DNA from: Saposhnikovia divaricata
Lineage: Eukaryota; Streptophyta; Magnoliopsida; Apiales; Apiaceae
Length of the DNA: 64,000 bases
Assembly (NCBI GenBank): GCA_036435485.1
Contig: CM071600.1
Span: forward strand, 119,342,046-119,406,045
Direction of reading: 5' to 3'
The notes beneath the pieces were generated by a model. The model made no database searches, was not told the origin of the DNA, and saw nothing but the letters and a program-made list of their open reading frames with translations. Positions 29,120 to 42,300 of this stretch are shown one piece after another. A program made the position numbers and the translations under genes. Positions within the stretch are counted from its first letter, which is position 1. Each line of letters opens with the position of its first letter.

Positions 29120-32100
29120 TGTAACACCCCCAGATCCGGGGTCCGGGATCCGGTGGTTACGGTTTCCAATTCTGTCCACAACACTTGAACTTTCCTTAAC
29201 ATAAAATAAATTACGTCTCTATAACCCAACACAATAATATAAAACACACCCGTTATAGTCCCAGAGATGAAATCAGAGTAACACTCAAATTTTTATTAAT
29301 CACATTATGAGTTCTTACAATCCAAAAGAATTTCAATATAAATACATACTCTTTGCCATCCATTTACATAAGTCATACTAGACCATATTCTTGGTACTGA
29401 AAGAATAAATATACCCTACCAATAGCTTCTTCTTCAGCTCTGGTAGTCTCATCGTCCTCGCCCGCGTCGAGTGCGCCTTGTGCGAGTCATCTGGTCTAGC
29501 TGTTGTTGTGATATAATAATAAAGCAAGGGTGAGCAATAGCCCACCAACAATAATATATGACTGAACGATAATGTATAACAGTTCAAAAGTATCTTTCAA
29601 ACCATATGCCATGCATTTACGGAAATGATGCCAGTATAATATGAACGATGAAGTTACAAGGTAACTTAAAGTATTTGTTTGTAGAAATATCTGCTACATC
29701 AAAGTAAGCGAGATATTCTTATTGTTATTAAGAAGAGGAACTTGCAAGAAAAGGTTGCAATTCCAGTTATGACCCTTTTCCAACTCTGCCAACAGTAATC
29801 ATGATGAACCAATGATGGAGTATTCACCGCGCCCGCTGTTCCAATCTTGATGATCAGTCGAGATCGTACAGCTCAATTTAGATTTACTACCGGTAGAAGG
29901 AAGAACTGACGGCTTTACTTGTCTACCGCCTTACTAGCTCTCCCCGGCCAACGGTTGGGCCAAAGGGGATGGACCGGCGCTACTCGGCCTCTTACACGAC
30001 TCCTAGTTCAAATAGAGTTCATGATTCTGAATGTAACGTTCGTCCCCCTTTCCCCAAGTATAATACTTGTTGATAAGACTCTACAAGGTAGTCGTATCTA
30101 GTTGGAAAGGGAAATTCACCAATAACTTCCAAGCTGTGGCTTGGTATCGAATATCAACTTGTTCCAACAATCTTACCCCTCGAAAGATGAGAAGGTAAAC
30201 AACGACTTAATAAGTCAACAGCACCCGAGTTGCGAGTGAAGAGAATACTCTATGACCGGGAAGTCGACAAGATAAATAACATCTTCCAAGTAAGGTTCCC
30301 TTATTATTAGAGAGGTAGACTCAAAGAAGAATGATGTCTGAGAACCTTTCTTGATATAAGATTAATAATAATATGACTCCGAAATATTTTCTGTAATAAT
30401 CGAAGAAGATAAACCTTATCGAGGTTATTCTAAGTATGAAATAAATATTCAGAGAATATTTATTGAATTAAAATATTTTACAGAATATTTAGGAATATGA
30501 AAGAATATCTTTAATCAGAGTATTTCTCAAATAATCCTTGAAGAAATATCTAGAGAATATTTATTGCATAATTAAATATTCAAATGAATATTCAGAATAA
30601 TATTCATTAATTAATAAGACCTGAAAAGAATATTTAAAATATTTAAAATAATATTCGATGATTAAATAGAACCCTGGATGAATATTCAAAATAATATTCA
30701 TAATTAATTAGGAATTTAAATGTTTATTGAAAAAGTAATATTCGTTTAATGAATAATATTCTAAATGAATATCAAGTAATATTCATTTAGTAATCCAAGC
30801 TTTAAAGGAATATTCGAGATAAGACTCGATAAATAAATCAAGCTTCAGATGAATATTAGAATAATATTCATCAAGTAAGTAATATCTTAAATGAATATTC
30901 AAAAGTAATATTCATTTAATAAAGTAATATTCTAAATGGATATTCAACTAATATTCATTTAGTAGTCCAATCTTTAGAAGAATATTCGGAATAATAATCG
31001 ATAACCTATTCGACTTTGAATGAATATTGAAAAATATTATTCGTCGAATGGTTACATTCAAATAATTATTTGAAGTAAGGATCGTTAAAATAATTAGTCT
31101 CGAACGAATATTCAAATAATATTCATCGCCCAAATAATAGAAAATATTTACTTAAATATTTTCCTCCGAGGTAATCTCGATATATCAAGGAATATTGACT
31201 CCCGGTCTATTTTTGATTAATAAGATGTATACGCCCTTCTATGAGGGTCTTACAATAATCGGCTTATAACTGATATATAACTATCTAGCTTATAAGCCAA
31301 CAATAACATTCAGGGAACAAGTATATCACTTCAACTTGAAAGTAGGCATGCATGCAATGGCATATGTATATCAGCATATATATATATATTTATTCAATCA
31401 CAACAACAGCCTAAAAGAAGGGAATTGAAACTTGCCTGGTAGTCGAGTACGGTAAGGGGTAGTGGTAGCGGGTCCCGGTTCAGCTTGGTGATCTATAAAT
31501 AGCCAAGGCATTCGGGATTAATCACTTAACATATTAAAAGTTAAGTTATACTTAATTCGAAACACGTTCTTGAGTTATCTCGTTATACCCTTTTTAGTGG
31601 ATTACTTTTATCACTGATCCGACCCGACATCCGTTCGTTAATACGACATGTCATTGTACTTATACTTGGGACATACTTAAGTCATACGAGTTCTAAAGTC
31701 GATCGTTACGAACCAATACTATACTCCGAGTTTTATCGTCCGTTTTCTAAGTGTTTTACCGAAGTTATAAAAGAGTCGTCTTTTAGGGGTTCGTTCGCGT
31801 TTAACCTCGACTCGAACATTTTTAATAAATCGAAAAATGATCTTTTTGACATACAGTTTTCTTTCACGCCTTCCTTTTTACCTCTAGTATTTATTTACCA
31901 AGATTCGCCATGACGTTACATAGTTTACGAGGGTTCAATTACAGTTACGAACTTTCGTTTACGGATTCGAACTACTTTTAGTAATTTGGTCATAAATCCT
32001 AAACCGTAAGTCCGTTTCACGCGATCTTTATATCAAAACGAAGCTTGAAACATAATCTATCCTATCATGGCAGAAAATGAAGCTGTACAGTGAGTTATAG

Positions 32101-33868
32101 CTACTGTGATGCTCGGTGTTTAATAGTCTAACGAAAATTCGGCATTACGACGGCTATAAATCGAACGTTCTAAAATTCATAACAATCAATCCAAGCCACA
32201 CCGGGCATACTATACATGGTTTTCATCTTAACCAGTCCAAGAAGGTTTCAATTAACCATCATAATCATCAAAACTCTTAAATCATCACTACCAACTACAT
32301 AATCATGCTTTTATGCATATAACAACACCATAATCTTAACTAATCTAAAACCATCAAGAACATATATAAAACTCAAAGTAAGATCTTGGGTTCTTAAGAA
32401 TTATACCTTCCTTGGAGAGTGTACAAGCTATAATAACCCTTATATAGTCCTTGTATGGCTTTAACAAAGCTTAAATCATCCAAAGAAACCAAGAAATCAA
32501 AGTTAGTTTCTTGAAAACACTATTCACCCTCATCTTTGAGGATTTATTTGAAAATGGAAAACATGGAGTTTGAAGCTAAGATTTCTAGGAGATCATTTTT
32601 ATGAAATATAGGACTCACCATAAAAATTTGGAGATCAAACAATGGTTGGAAGGTGGATTTTGAAATCTTAAAACTCCAAAATTCGAAGTGCCTTGGTTTT
32701 GGGGGAAAAACAGTGAACTTCTCGAATTTATTTACCCATCCAAACGATCTTCAAAAATTATGAAATTAAATCCCCAACTTCACCTTGATGTGTAGAAGCT
32801 CCATGAATTTTTTCATGATTTTTAGATGAGTAGATCTAGGTGAAAAAAAATGGCAAAGACCCCTGCCCTGGAAAATGCAACTGCTGGAAAAATGGGGGAG
32901 AGGTGGTGTTTGCTTGGCTTTGATCTTGCTCTCATCTTATCTAAAGTGAATTATTGAATGTCTTTGGATAATATCTTGTCCATAAAGTAGCTTTAATAAA
33001 GTTCTAGGTCATGCATGATGTAATTAAATGGACAAGTGTTGGTTTGTAATGGTAAGATGATGACAAGAAGCTAAGTACTTGGTTATGTTTGCTAAGTATA
33101 CTAGTTGCCCATGTAACTACTTAGTTACTTGGTCTTATCTCCTTGTACATGCATGCATCTTGATCCTCTGTTTGTTCTTTGTCCGGTTATTGCTCAATTC
33201 GTTGCTCGTTCGAGGGACTAACTCATTCGTTTCTAGTTAGGGTTTTACCGAAAACCTTCTTAATATTTATACTACTATTCCTCATCTTTCTTAATACTTC
33301 TCGAATTTAAATTCCTTAATTCTCTTTTATAAATCCTTAAGTCTTGCAGTGTCCAGGGAAATCTCGGAGAAAATAAAAGTGCTATTTTTCTGAATCCGAC
33401 AGCTTTTACATACACTTATTTTCCTCCTGGATCACTAATACGAACTCAGAAATCCGTTCCGAATACCGGGTATAACATTATTATAATAATATTCCAAATT
33501 CCACCAAAATCACTATTCATCACTTATTTTTATTTAATTCCTATAGTTGGGAAAATGAACCTGGTTCACCCTCGAGTGTTCCTTAACCTTTTTACGGAAC
33601 CGCTGGGCTTATAATAGATATTGATTTGGATGACATGAGGGTATCTATTTCTCTCTAGGGAATCTTATCTTAACTTTCTAGGAGATAGATTATTCTAACC
33701 TTAGTTATCACCCAATAGCATCCTTCAGGCCATATAACCTTGGAATATATATCCTTTCATTATTCATTCATTAAAACCAGTATTACATTCTAGTTGTAAC
33801 CCCTATTCATTCTTACATCAATACATAATAAAAAGTTTTAATTCTACCCAAAAATCTGGGTTCTTACA
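29120..33868 (-). repeat. GYP-Y 3' LTR (4749 bp)
   Basis: Nearly identical to 39380-44153. On the complementary strand it ends with a hairpin module (29529-29546: GGTGAGC, 4-base loop, GCCCACC) and GGGGGTGTTACA. It includes an A+T-rich AATATTC array. Small ORFs inside are not credible genes. It lacks the 24-bp block present at about 40063-40086 in the other LTR. The polypurine tract is the complement of about 33869-33886 (AAGGAGGGGAGAC in sense). Confidence 0.93.
30420..31160. repeat. AATATTC/GAATATTC array in the GYP-Y LTR
   Basis: Six exact GAATATTC palindromes occur within about 520 bp (near 30593, 30675, 30811, 30893, 30976 and 31104), with many partners of the form AATATTCAT nearby, giving repeated short inverted pairs at 40-90 bp spacing. 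The copy in the other LTR is at 40706-41446. GAATATTC fits the GAAnnTTC half of a heat-shock element; that link is inference. Confidence 0.7.
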
Positions 33869-36800
33869 GTCTCCCCTCCTTAAAAGGATTCCGTCCCGGA
33901 ATCAGGTAGAAGACAATTGGGTATTTGTTGGTTATTTCACTTTCCAATTCTCTGGTCGATCCTTACACACTCCAATCTTTCTAAAGCATCTCATACTGGT
34001 GTTACAATACACCCTTATCCGTACTACCAATTCTTTGATACTTTCGCACAACACATCATCCGGTATACGCTCTTGTCCGTTCTTATACTATTAACCTTAT
34101 TGGTACGTGCAGTGACTTCGGTATCACTAACGCGCTACAAAGTCCGGAGATAACCTCACTCGTAATTTTGCAATTCCTAATCGTTTTAATCTTCGCAATC
34201 TCGATGTATATATATTTAGGTGGAAAATTTTATCGAGAGATCACTGTGATCAATGAACATTTGTTATATTGCATAGTTAGTACAAAAGGGGGCCAGCCTT
34301 TAGTACTTGACAAGCAATTAAACAATTAATGGCATTCCACTTAGACTCCTATCACACAGACAGAGAGTCACGTAGTATTACCTCCCCTCCTTAAAGGGTT
34401 GTTCTTCTCAATTTAGAAGAAGATAAATAAGGGAGAAGAAAAGAACGAATTTCAAAGAATCATATATGAAAGTTTTCATGATTGTCAAAATATCATATTT
34501 AGAATTTACCTCTGAACTATAGAGGTTTATTAGAGAAGAGAAATAATCATATTCGTATCAAATTCCACTTTTTCGTAATCTCACATATCACATGTCCTTG
34601 TTGCTCTGTCCATCATTCGGTGGACCTATACTCTTGTTCGATATTAGTATCAACTACTTTTTGGAAAATCCTTCAACCTCTCAAGTTAAATCTTGGATTT
34701 CCCGCTTGACATTATTATTACTCACATTTCATGCCCCGACACTGGCTCTTTCATACTCATAATTCTAACACTATCAGGTTGTCATTCCGAGAGCTCATTA
34801 AGAAGAACCCATTCATCAATCCATTCATAGCATTCCTTGCTTCACTTCCATCATTATTTCCCATTCTTTTCTTTATCAATCACATCCATCTTATCATCTA
34901 GTTCTCATTCACTTCTGTTATTGAACTCCACCGTTACCTTATTAGGGGAACGCGTGTTACTTTTATTCAATATACGTGGCACGTTTGTGGTCAAACTTTC
35001 CTTTGTTCAACCATCTAGATTTCACTTTTTCATTTCATGAGTCTCTTTATTACTCAGTCAATCTATTTCATATTTTCTCGAATTTTCCAACTTAAAAGGA
35101 GTCAATTTGTATGTCATTCATGCTCCTAATTCCAACTTTCCGCTTTGGCCAATACCCTTACCTTGCCAATTCCATACTCTTCTCGCTTCATTACTGGAGC
35201 TTCTCATGAGTCTGCCTATCTGACTCTCTTATTAATTCCCAATTCTATTTCCATCTCTATCAGTCTCTTGTCTTTATTTCTACTATAATTATTTTATGAA
35301 CCATCATAACCTAATTCTTCATTTCAAATATCCCGTCGTTCCAGAAATTACACCATCCGAAATAAACCTGGATGATTTCTCTAACTTAGATTCAATTCGA
35401 CATTTCCACAGTCGTTACCACCTAATTTCTCAGAAGGATCACCATCGCTTATCGTTTACGCAGTGCTTTAATAACTAAGCATCAAAATTATCAATTCAAG
35501 ATCCTCTAGGAACACAAAATAATCACTATTCCCTATCCATAGGGAATGCTTCCTGAACTTGACGTAGATATTACATGAAGCAGATAAAATTGCAGGAAAG
35601 CTTCCAGCATCGCAGCTGGAACAGGCTGGTGAGATTATTAATCATATATCTCTGGTAGAAGACTAAAAGCTTATCGGTTTGCTTAATCGCTTGCCACCCT
35701 CATAATTCTCTATCTTGTTTGCACAGAAATACACCAACATAAACTTGCTTGTCATTCATCATCGTGCCATTTGGTTTATCAGTATTTGTACCCTCTCTAT
35801 TTCTGGTCATTTACTACCAATTCATTGTTACTTAACCTCCCTTCTCTCTTTCCAAAGAAAAGGCAAGTCTCTTGGGGAATTTGGTCTGGTCTGTCGTAGA
35901 GCCTCCTAATGTCGGTAATGTGCTACTGGCAACATCAGGAATCGAATCTTTACTTAAACTATTCTTATAGTTGATCCTGGCACAATCATCAAATGGAATG
36001 TAACTTCCTCTACCACATTATGACCATCAAGGTCCTTACATTATCATTCTATTTCTTTGGTCTGAGCATTTATGCTTACTCCCCTATATTTAAAGTGTCG
36101 GCCACCTCGTTGGCCTTTCCTGATTATAATAATCAATGTTTTCTAGATCTATTCCAACTCAGGGTGGAAGCATTCTCCCTTAAATTCTGCTGAATGAGAG
36201 AAAGCATCTATCAGTCTTTTCCAAAAGTCATTGCTTCCACCTTTCTAGTGCGATCTTGACTACAGGTACTCCAAATCATACCTAGGATATTTCCTTACTT
36301 AAATCCCTTCTTGTTTTAGGATAATCTCAACCTTATTGGTTCAACCCATACTTCCTCAGGGTTTCATACATGCCTCATCTGGCATTATTGTTACGATGTC
36401 ATACATTCCTTACCAAACTTCCATTTTAAAGTTCGGAATATTACCCTTTTTCCTTGTAAGGTTTCGTAGGCCATCCTTATCATTCCTCCGGTATTTCCTG
36501 GGTACCGGGTATATCAAAATGTCATTGATCAATACTCTAATAATTCTATCTATGTTCTTTCCAGAACTCTTTTTAATAATCCTTACCGGTCATTGTTGCC
36601 TTAGCAAGTCCAGCCCATAACATCTGAAGTCATAATGTCGTTATTAGGGTTAATGCCACCCCTTGTGCATTCCCCAGGGTTTGTCTTAATTTATGGATAT
36701 CCTATCCTTAATTCAACTGCCAAGGAATTCTTGCATCTTATAATTGGCAATCAGATCATGTATCCTTAATAAAGGTCTCTTTTCACTCATTCTCATTTGA

Positions 36801-39379
36801 TAATCGATCGGTGGTTTAATGCCACCCTCTTCTTTCAGATAGTTGTCAGCCTATTTGGCCTTCCAAAAAGGCAACGTATGCCAATCTCTTTTCTTACCGA
36901 ACTTGTTAATGGTAGCAAGGATGTTCTGGAAGATATTGGTCGAGTTCAACGTGAATCTCTTAGTGCTTATCGTTCTTCGCAAAGGTACTTGCCTCAGACA
37001 AAATTCCTACAGCATACTGTTCAATTTCTGACCTTTTCTATACCCTCTTCATATACCTTCATTGTTTACTTTCCTCCGTCATAATATATTCATGGTATTC
37101 ATGATACCCTAACATCATACATCTCAAGTCACTATACTTCCATTTTACTCGAAATCTTGAACAACCATATACACATGAGTCACTTTAGTACGGGTGACCC
37201 CATTCCAAAAAGGTCTAGTGAATTCCCAATCAAAACATGGGTTGTTCGGCAGAAGATTCAAACGATCTCATTAATGTTTCCTTTATATCAGAAGCCCTTG
37301 CAGTCGGTGCTTTCTTAGAAGCAACCCTGCTTTGTCTTTTCATTGCTGGTCTAGTCACTTTATAGTCCGTTGGGACTTGGCCTCAACTGGCCACACATAA
37401 AAATATATGATTTTAGGGGTTGGCTAATAGCATTACTTTTCTAGCAATTGCCGGCATAGTGCCTTCTTCTTTGATACCTTTCTACCTTTCCAAAACTTTA
37501 CTCCATATAAGTCTTAATCGACTACTCGGCACCGTCTCCGGTCACCTTTCCTCCACTTTTATCTTTTCAACTATTCTTATCAATCCTGCGTGCCACACAA
37601 GCTTACCATTCCTGGCATAACAGCCTTTTCATTTAAGTCAATCCTAGAATTTCTCAATCCGGCTGGTTTCTTACTTACATTTCCTATTTTCGTCCAATCT
37701 CACTTCATCATTTTATCACTACCGTCGATTGTAATGCTCAGGGTCCGTTTACTAACCCATTTTACAGCATCCTTACCCAAATCACAGGGTTTGCTCCAAT
37801 TTTTTACTCTCTTCCATGACATTCTCTGATAATCAGAAAGACAAGGTTTGCCAAAATTCACCGAATTCCTTTCCAGACTCAGGGAAATTTTGATCAATCT
37901 ACCCACCTACTGGTAACATTAAGGAGACCAGTTTCGAAACCTGAAGAATAGTTCTATGAACCTCCAAGCAGGTGGAATCATAAGCAGTCATAGTTAACGA
38001 AATAATCATCATCGGATTGGAAGTTTACCCACTGGAGAGGAATCAATTATATACATCCCTTAGAAGGGAATCAATAGTTTCAAACTGAAACCTGTCACAA
38101 CGTCCGGATATTCAATACTACCAAATGTCGGTCTACCTAACCCTTTATGCGAAGCGTCATTGGAAGCACAAAGTCTCCTTTTTCCATTAAGCAATGCCAG
38201 CTCTTGGTCATTACCAATTTCACCTTTTAGCTCCAGGAAGATTTTCTCACATTTTTCTCTTTAACTGCTGATCGTATTACTTGATCTATTATAGTTCCGT
38301 GTCGGAGTAAACTTAAGGTAACTACTATAATCCATTCAAAGAGAAGAAGGAATTTAATATTCCTCTGAATCACATGCATCTGACGTTTCTGGTTCATCAT
38401 TTAACTGAGTTGAATTAACTCTATACTCAGTCTCTGGCAGTAGTCTCATTACGAGTTCATCTTGACTCACTGGTCTTATCTTCCGGTAGGTTCTGAGATC
38501 ATTGTCTTGCTTACTACTTCCTTATATAACTTTACCCAATCATGCTATCACTTCCCAATGTCTATACTTTCTAAATGATTCATTCATAAAATGAACATTT
38601 TCCTTAATAAAACCACCTTATCAACCTCAATTTGGTTCCATAATTTACAACCTACGACACCTGCCTTCTCATGGCGAATTATTACTGACCATATTCATAA
38701 TAATTCATTTATCAAATGATATGGCACTTACTGCCTCCTTCTCAACTATTCCTAGGGACTCTGCTCCTCGCCCTAAATCGATGTCTTTGATAATCATACA
38801 TCCCTCTAGCTCTTTCTTTGTTAAGATGAAAATCTCTAAGGATTCTCATCTATTTCCGTATAAGATCTCAAGTAATTCTTCCAATCCTTCTTTCTTGCTG
38901 GTACTACATCTGGTAGTCCGGCTATGAATTCAACATGCATCTTCAGATCTCTTAATAATATCTCGGTTCTTTATACTCACTTTTCTGAGCACCATTTCTT
39001 AATCATCACAGTCATTTTGGCTGCGACCCTCATTACCCATGGGTAAGCTCCTTATCCTAACAGGATTTTCTTTATCTGCTGGAACCTCTTCCGGGTCTCC
39101 AGTAGGGTACTCCATCGAATTACCCGCTGATCTTCAGCATATAAAGCATCATCGCGCTGTTGCTCGTATGCCTCAAGGTCAGTCGCCTTACTCGTCGATA
39201 CGATATCGAGCTAAGTTACTATCATTATACTTACGAGTTCCCATAAGGGTTTTATATGTCATCACTACATTAAGTAGTCCGACTATGAACTTGGCAAGAG
39301 TTCTTATTATCTTATTGAATTTATTGTTTTAACGTCACCTCATCTCTGGGGTTTATAACGTACGCTCTGATACCACTTC
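33869..39379 (-). pseudogene. GYP-Y interior: decayed Gypsy gag-pol
   Basis: No ORF of useful length remains on the sense (minus) strand. Traces of coding origin remain. Near 36500-36536 the complement reads VLINDILIY, the reverse-transcriptase active-site motif with the first catalytic Asp changed to Asn. Immediately downstream (36418-36480) LRNLTRKKGNIPNFKMEVW follows the expected pattern after that motif. Next to the 3' LTR, FRDGILLRRGD (33870-33905) resembles the end of chromovirus Pol. Stops and frameshifts abound. The rest, including the gag-equivalent part near 38000-39300, was not recognised piece by piece. Confidence 0.6.
39363..39375 (-). promoter_or_regulatory. GYP-Y primer-binding site (initiator tRNA-Met)
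   Basis: The complement reads TGGTATCAGAGCG, four bases inside the LTR that begins at 39380. It fixes the element's orientation and makes 39380-44153 the 5' LTR. Confidence 0.9.
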
Positions 39380-42300
39380 TGTAACACCCCCAGATCCGGG
39401 GTCCGGGATCCGGTGGTTACGGTTTCCAATTCTGTCCACAACACTTGAACTTTCCTTAACATAAAATAAATTACGTCTCTATAACCCAACACAATAATAT
39501 AAAACACACCCGTTATAGTCCCGGAGATGAAATCAGAGTAACACTCAAATTTTTATTAATCACATTATGAGTTCTTACAATCCAAAAGAATTTCAATATA
39601 AATACATACTCTTTGCCATCCATTTACATAAGTCATACTAGACCATATTCTTGGTACTGAAAGAATAAATATACCCTACCAATAGCTTCTTCTTCAGCTC
39701 TGGTAGTCTCATCGTCCTCGCCCGCGTCGAGTGCGCCTTGTGCGAGTCATCTGGTCTAGCTGTTGTTGTGATATAATAATAAAGCAAGGGTGAGCAATAG
39801 CCCACCAACAATAATATATGACTGAACGATAATGTATAACAGTTCAAAAGTATCTTTCAAACCATATGCCATGCATTTACGGAAATGATGCCAGTATAAT
39901 ATGAACGATGAAGTTACAAGGTAACTTAAAGTATTTGTTTGTAGAAATATCTGCTACATCAAAGTAAGCGAGATATTCTTATTGTTATTAAGAAGAGGAA
40001 CTTGCAAGAAAAGGTTGCAATTCCAGTTATGACCCTTTTCCAACTCTGCCAACAGTAATCATGTTGCAGGAAATAAATAAATTTGGATGATGAACCAATG
40101 ATGGAGTATTCACCGCGCCCGCTGTTCCAATCTTGATGATCAGTCGAGATCGTACAGCTCAATTTAGATTTACTACCGGTAGAAGGAAGAACTGACGGCT
40201 TTACTTGTCTACCGCCTTACTAGCTCTCCCCGGCCAACGGTTGGGCCAAAGGGGATGGACCGGCGCTACTCGGCCTCTTACACGACTCCTAGTTCAAATA
40301 GAGTTCATGATTCTGAATGTAACGTTCGTCCCCCTTTCCCCAAGTATAATACTTGTTGATAAGACTCTACAAGGTAGTCGTATCTAGTTGGAAAGGGAAA
40401 TTCACCAATAACTTCCAAGCTGTGGCTTGGTATCGAATATCAACTTGTTCCAACAATCTTACCCCTCGAAAGATGAGAAGGTAAACAACGACTTAATAAG
40501 TCAACAGCACCCGAGTTGCGAGTGAAGAGAATACTCTATGACCGGGAAGTCGACAAGATAAATAACATCTTCCAAGTAAGGTTCCCTTATTATTAGAGAG
40601 GTAGACTCAAAGAAGAATGATGTCTGAGAACCTTTCTTGATATAAGATTAATAATAATATGACTCCGAAATATTTTCTGTAATAATCGAAGAAGATAAAC
40701 CTTATCGAGGTTATTCTAAGTATGAAATAAATATTCAGAGAATATTTATTGAATTAAAATATTTTACAGAATATTTAGGAATATGAAAGAATATCTTTAA
40801 TCAGAGTATTTCTCAAATAATCCTTGAAGAAATATCTAGAGAATATTTATTGCATAATTAAATATTCAAATGAATATTCAGAATAATATTCATTAATTAA
40901 TAAGACCTGAAAAGAATATTTAAAATATTTAAAATAATATTCGATGATTAAATAGAACCCTGGATGAATATTCAAAATAATATTCATAATTAATTAGGAA
41001 TTTAAATGTTTATTGAAAAAGTAATATTCGTTTAATGAATAATATTCTAAATGAATATCAAGTAATATTCATTTAGTAATCCAAGCTTTAAAGGAATATT
41101 CGAGATAAGACTCGATAAATAAATCAAGCTTCAGATGAATATTAGAATAATATTCATCAAGTAAGTAATATCTTAAATGAATATTCAAAAGTAATATTCA
41201 TTTAATAAAGTAATATTCTAAATGGATATTCAACTAATATTCATTTAGTAGTCCAATCTTTAGAAGAATATTCGGAATAATAATCGATAACCTATTCGAC
41301 TTTGAATGAATATTGAAAAATATTATTCGTCGAATGGTTACATTCAAATAATTATTTGAAGTAAGGATCGTTAAAATAATTAGTCTCGAACGAATATTCA
41401 AATAATATTCATCGCCCAAATAATAGAAAATATTTACTTAAATATTTTCCTCCGAGGTAATCTCGATATATCAAGGAATATTGACTCCCGGTCTATTTTT
41501 GATTAATAAGATGTATACGCCCTTCTATGAGGGTCTTACAATAATCGGCTTATAACTGATATATAACTATCTAGCTTATAAGCCAACAATAACATTCAGG
41601 GAACAAGTATATCACTTCAACTTGAAAGTAGGCATGCATGCAATGGCATATGTATATCAGCATATATATATATATTTATTCAATCACAACAACAGCCTAA
41701 AAGAAGGGAATTGAAACTTGCCTGGTAGTCGAGTACGGTAAGGGGTAGTGGTAGCGGGTCCCGGTTCAGCTTGGTGATCTATAAATAGCCAAGGCATTCG
41801 GGATTAATCACTTAACATATTAAAAGTTAAGTTATACTTAATTCGAAACACGTTCTTGAGTTATCTCGTTATACCCTTTTTAGTGGATTACTTTTATCAC
41901 TGATCCGACCCGACATCCGTTCGTTAATACGACATGTCATTGTACTTATACTTGGGACATACTTAAGTCATACAAGTTCTAAAGTCGATCGTTACAAACC
42001 AATACTATACTCCGAGTTTTATCGTCCGTTTTCTAAGTGTTTTACCGAAGTTATAAAAGAGTCGTCTTTTAGGGGTTCGTTCGCGTTTAACCTCGACTCG
42101 AACATTTTTAATAAATCGAAAAATGATCTTTTTGACATACAGTTTTCTTTCACGCCTTCCTTTTTACCTCTAGTATTTATTTACCAAGATTCGCCATGAC
42201 GTTACATAGTTTACGAGGGTTCAATTACAGTTACGAACTTTCGTTTACGGATTCGAACTACTTTTAGTAATTTGGTCATAAATCCTAAACCGTAAGTCCG

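Noticed and set aside
33917..39332. Series of + strand ORFs of 60-97 residues in the GYP-Y interior
   Set aside because: The element is minus-strand; these are pyrimidine-rich antisense readings without domains.
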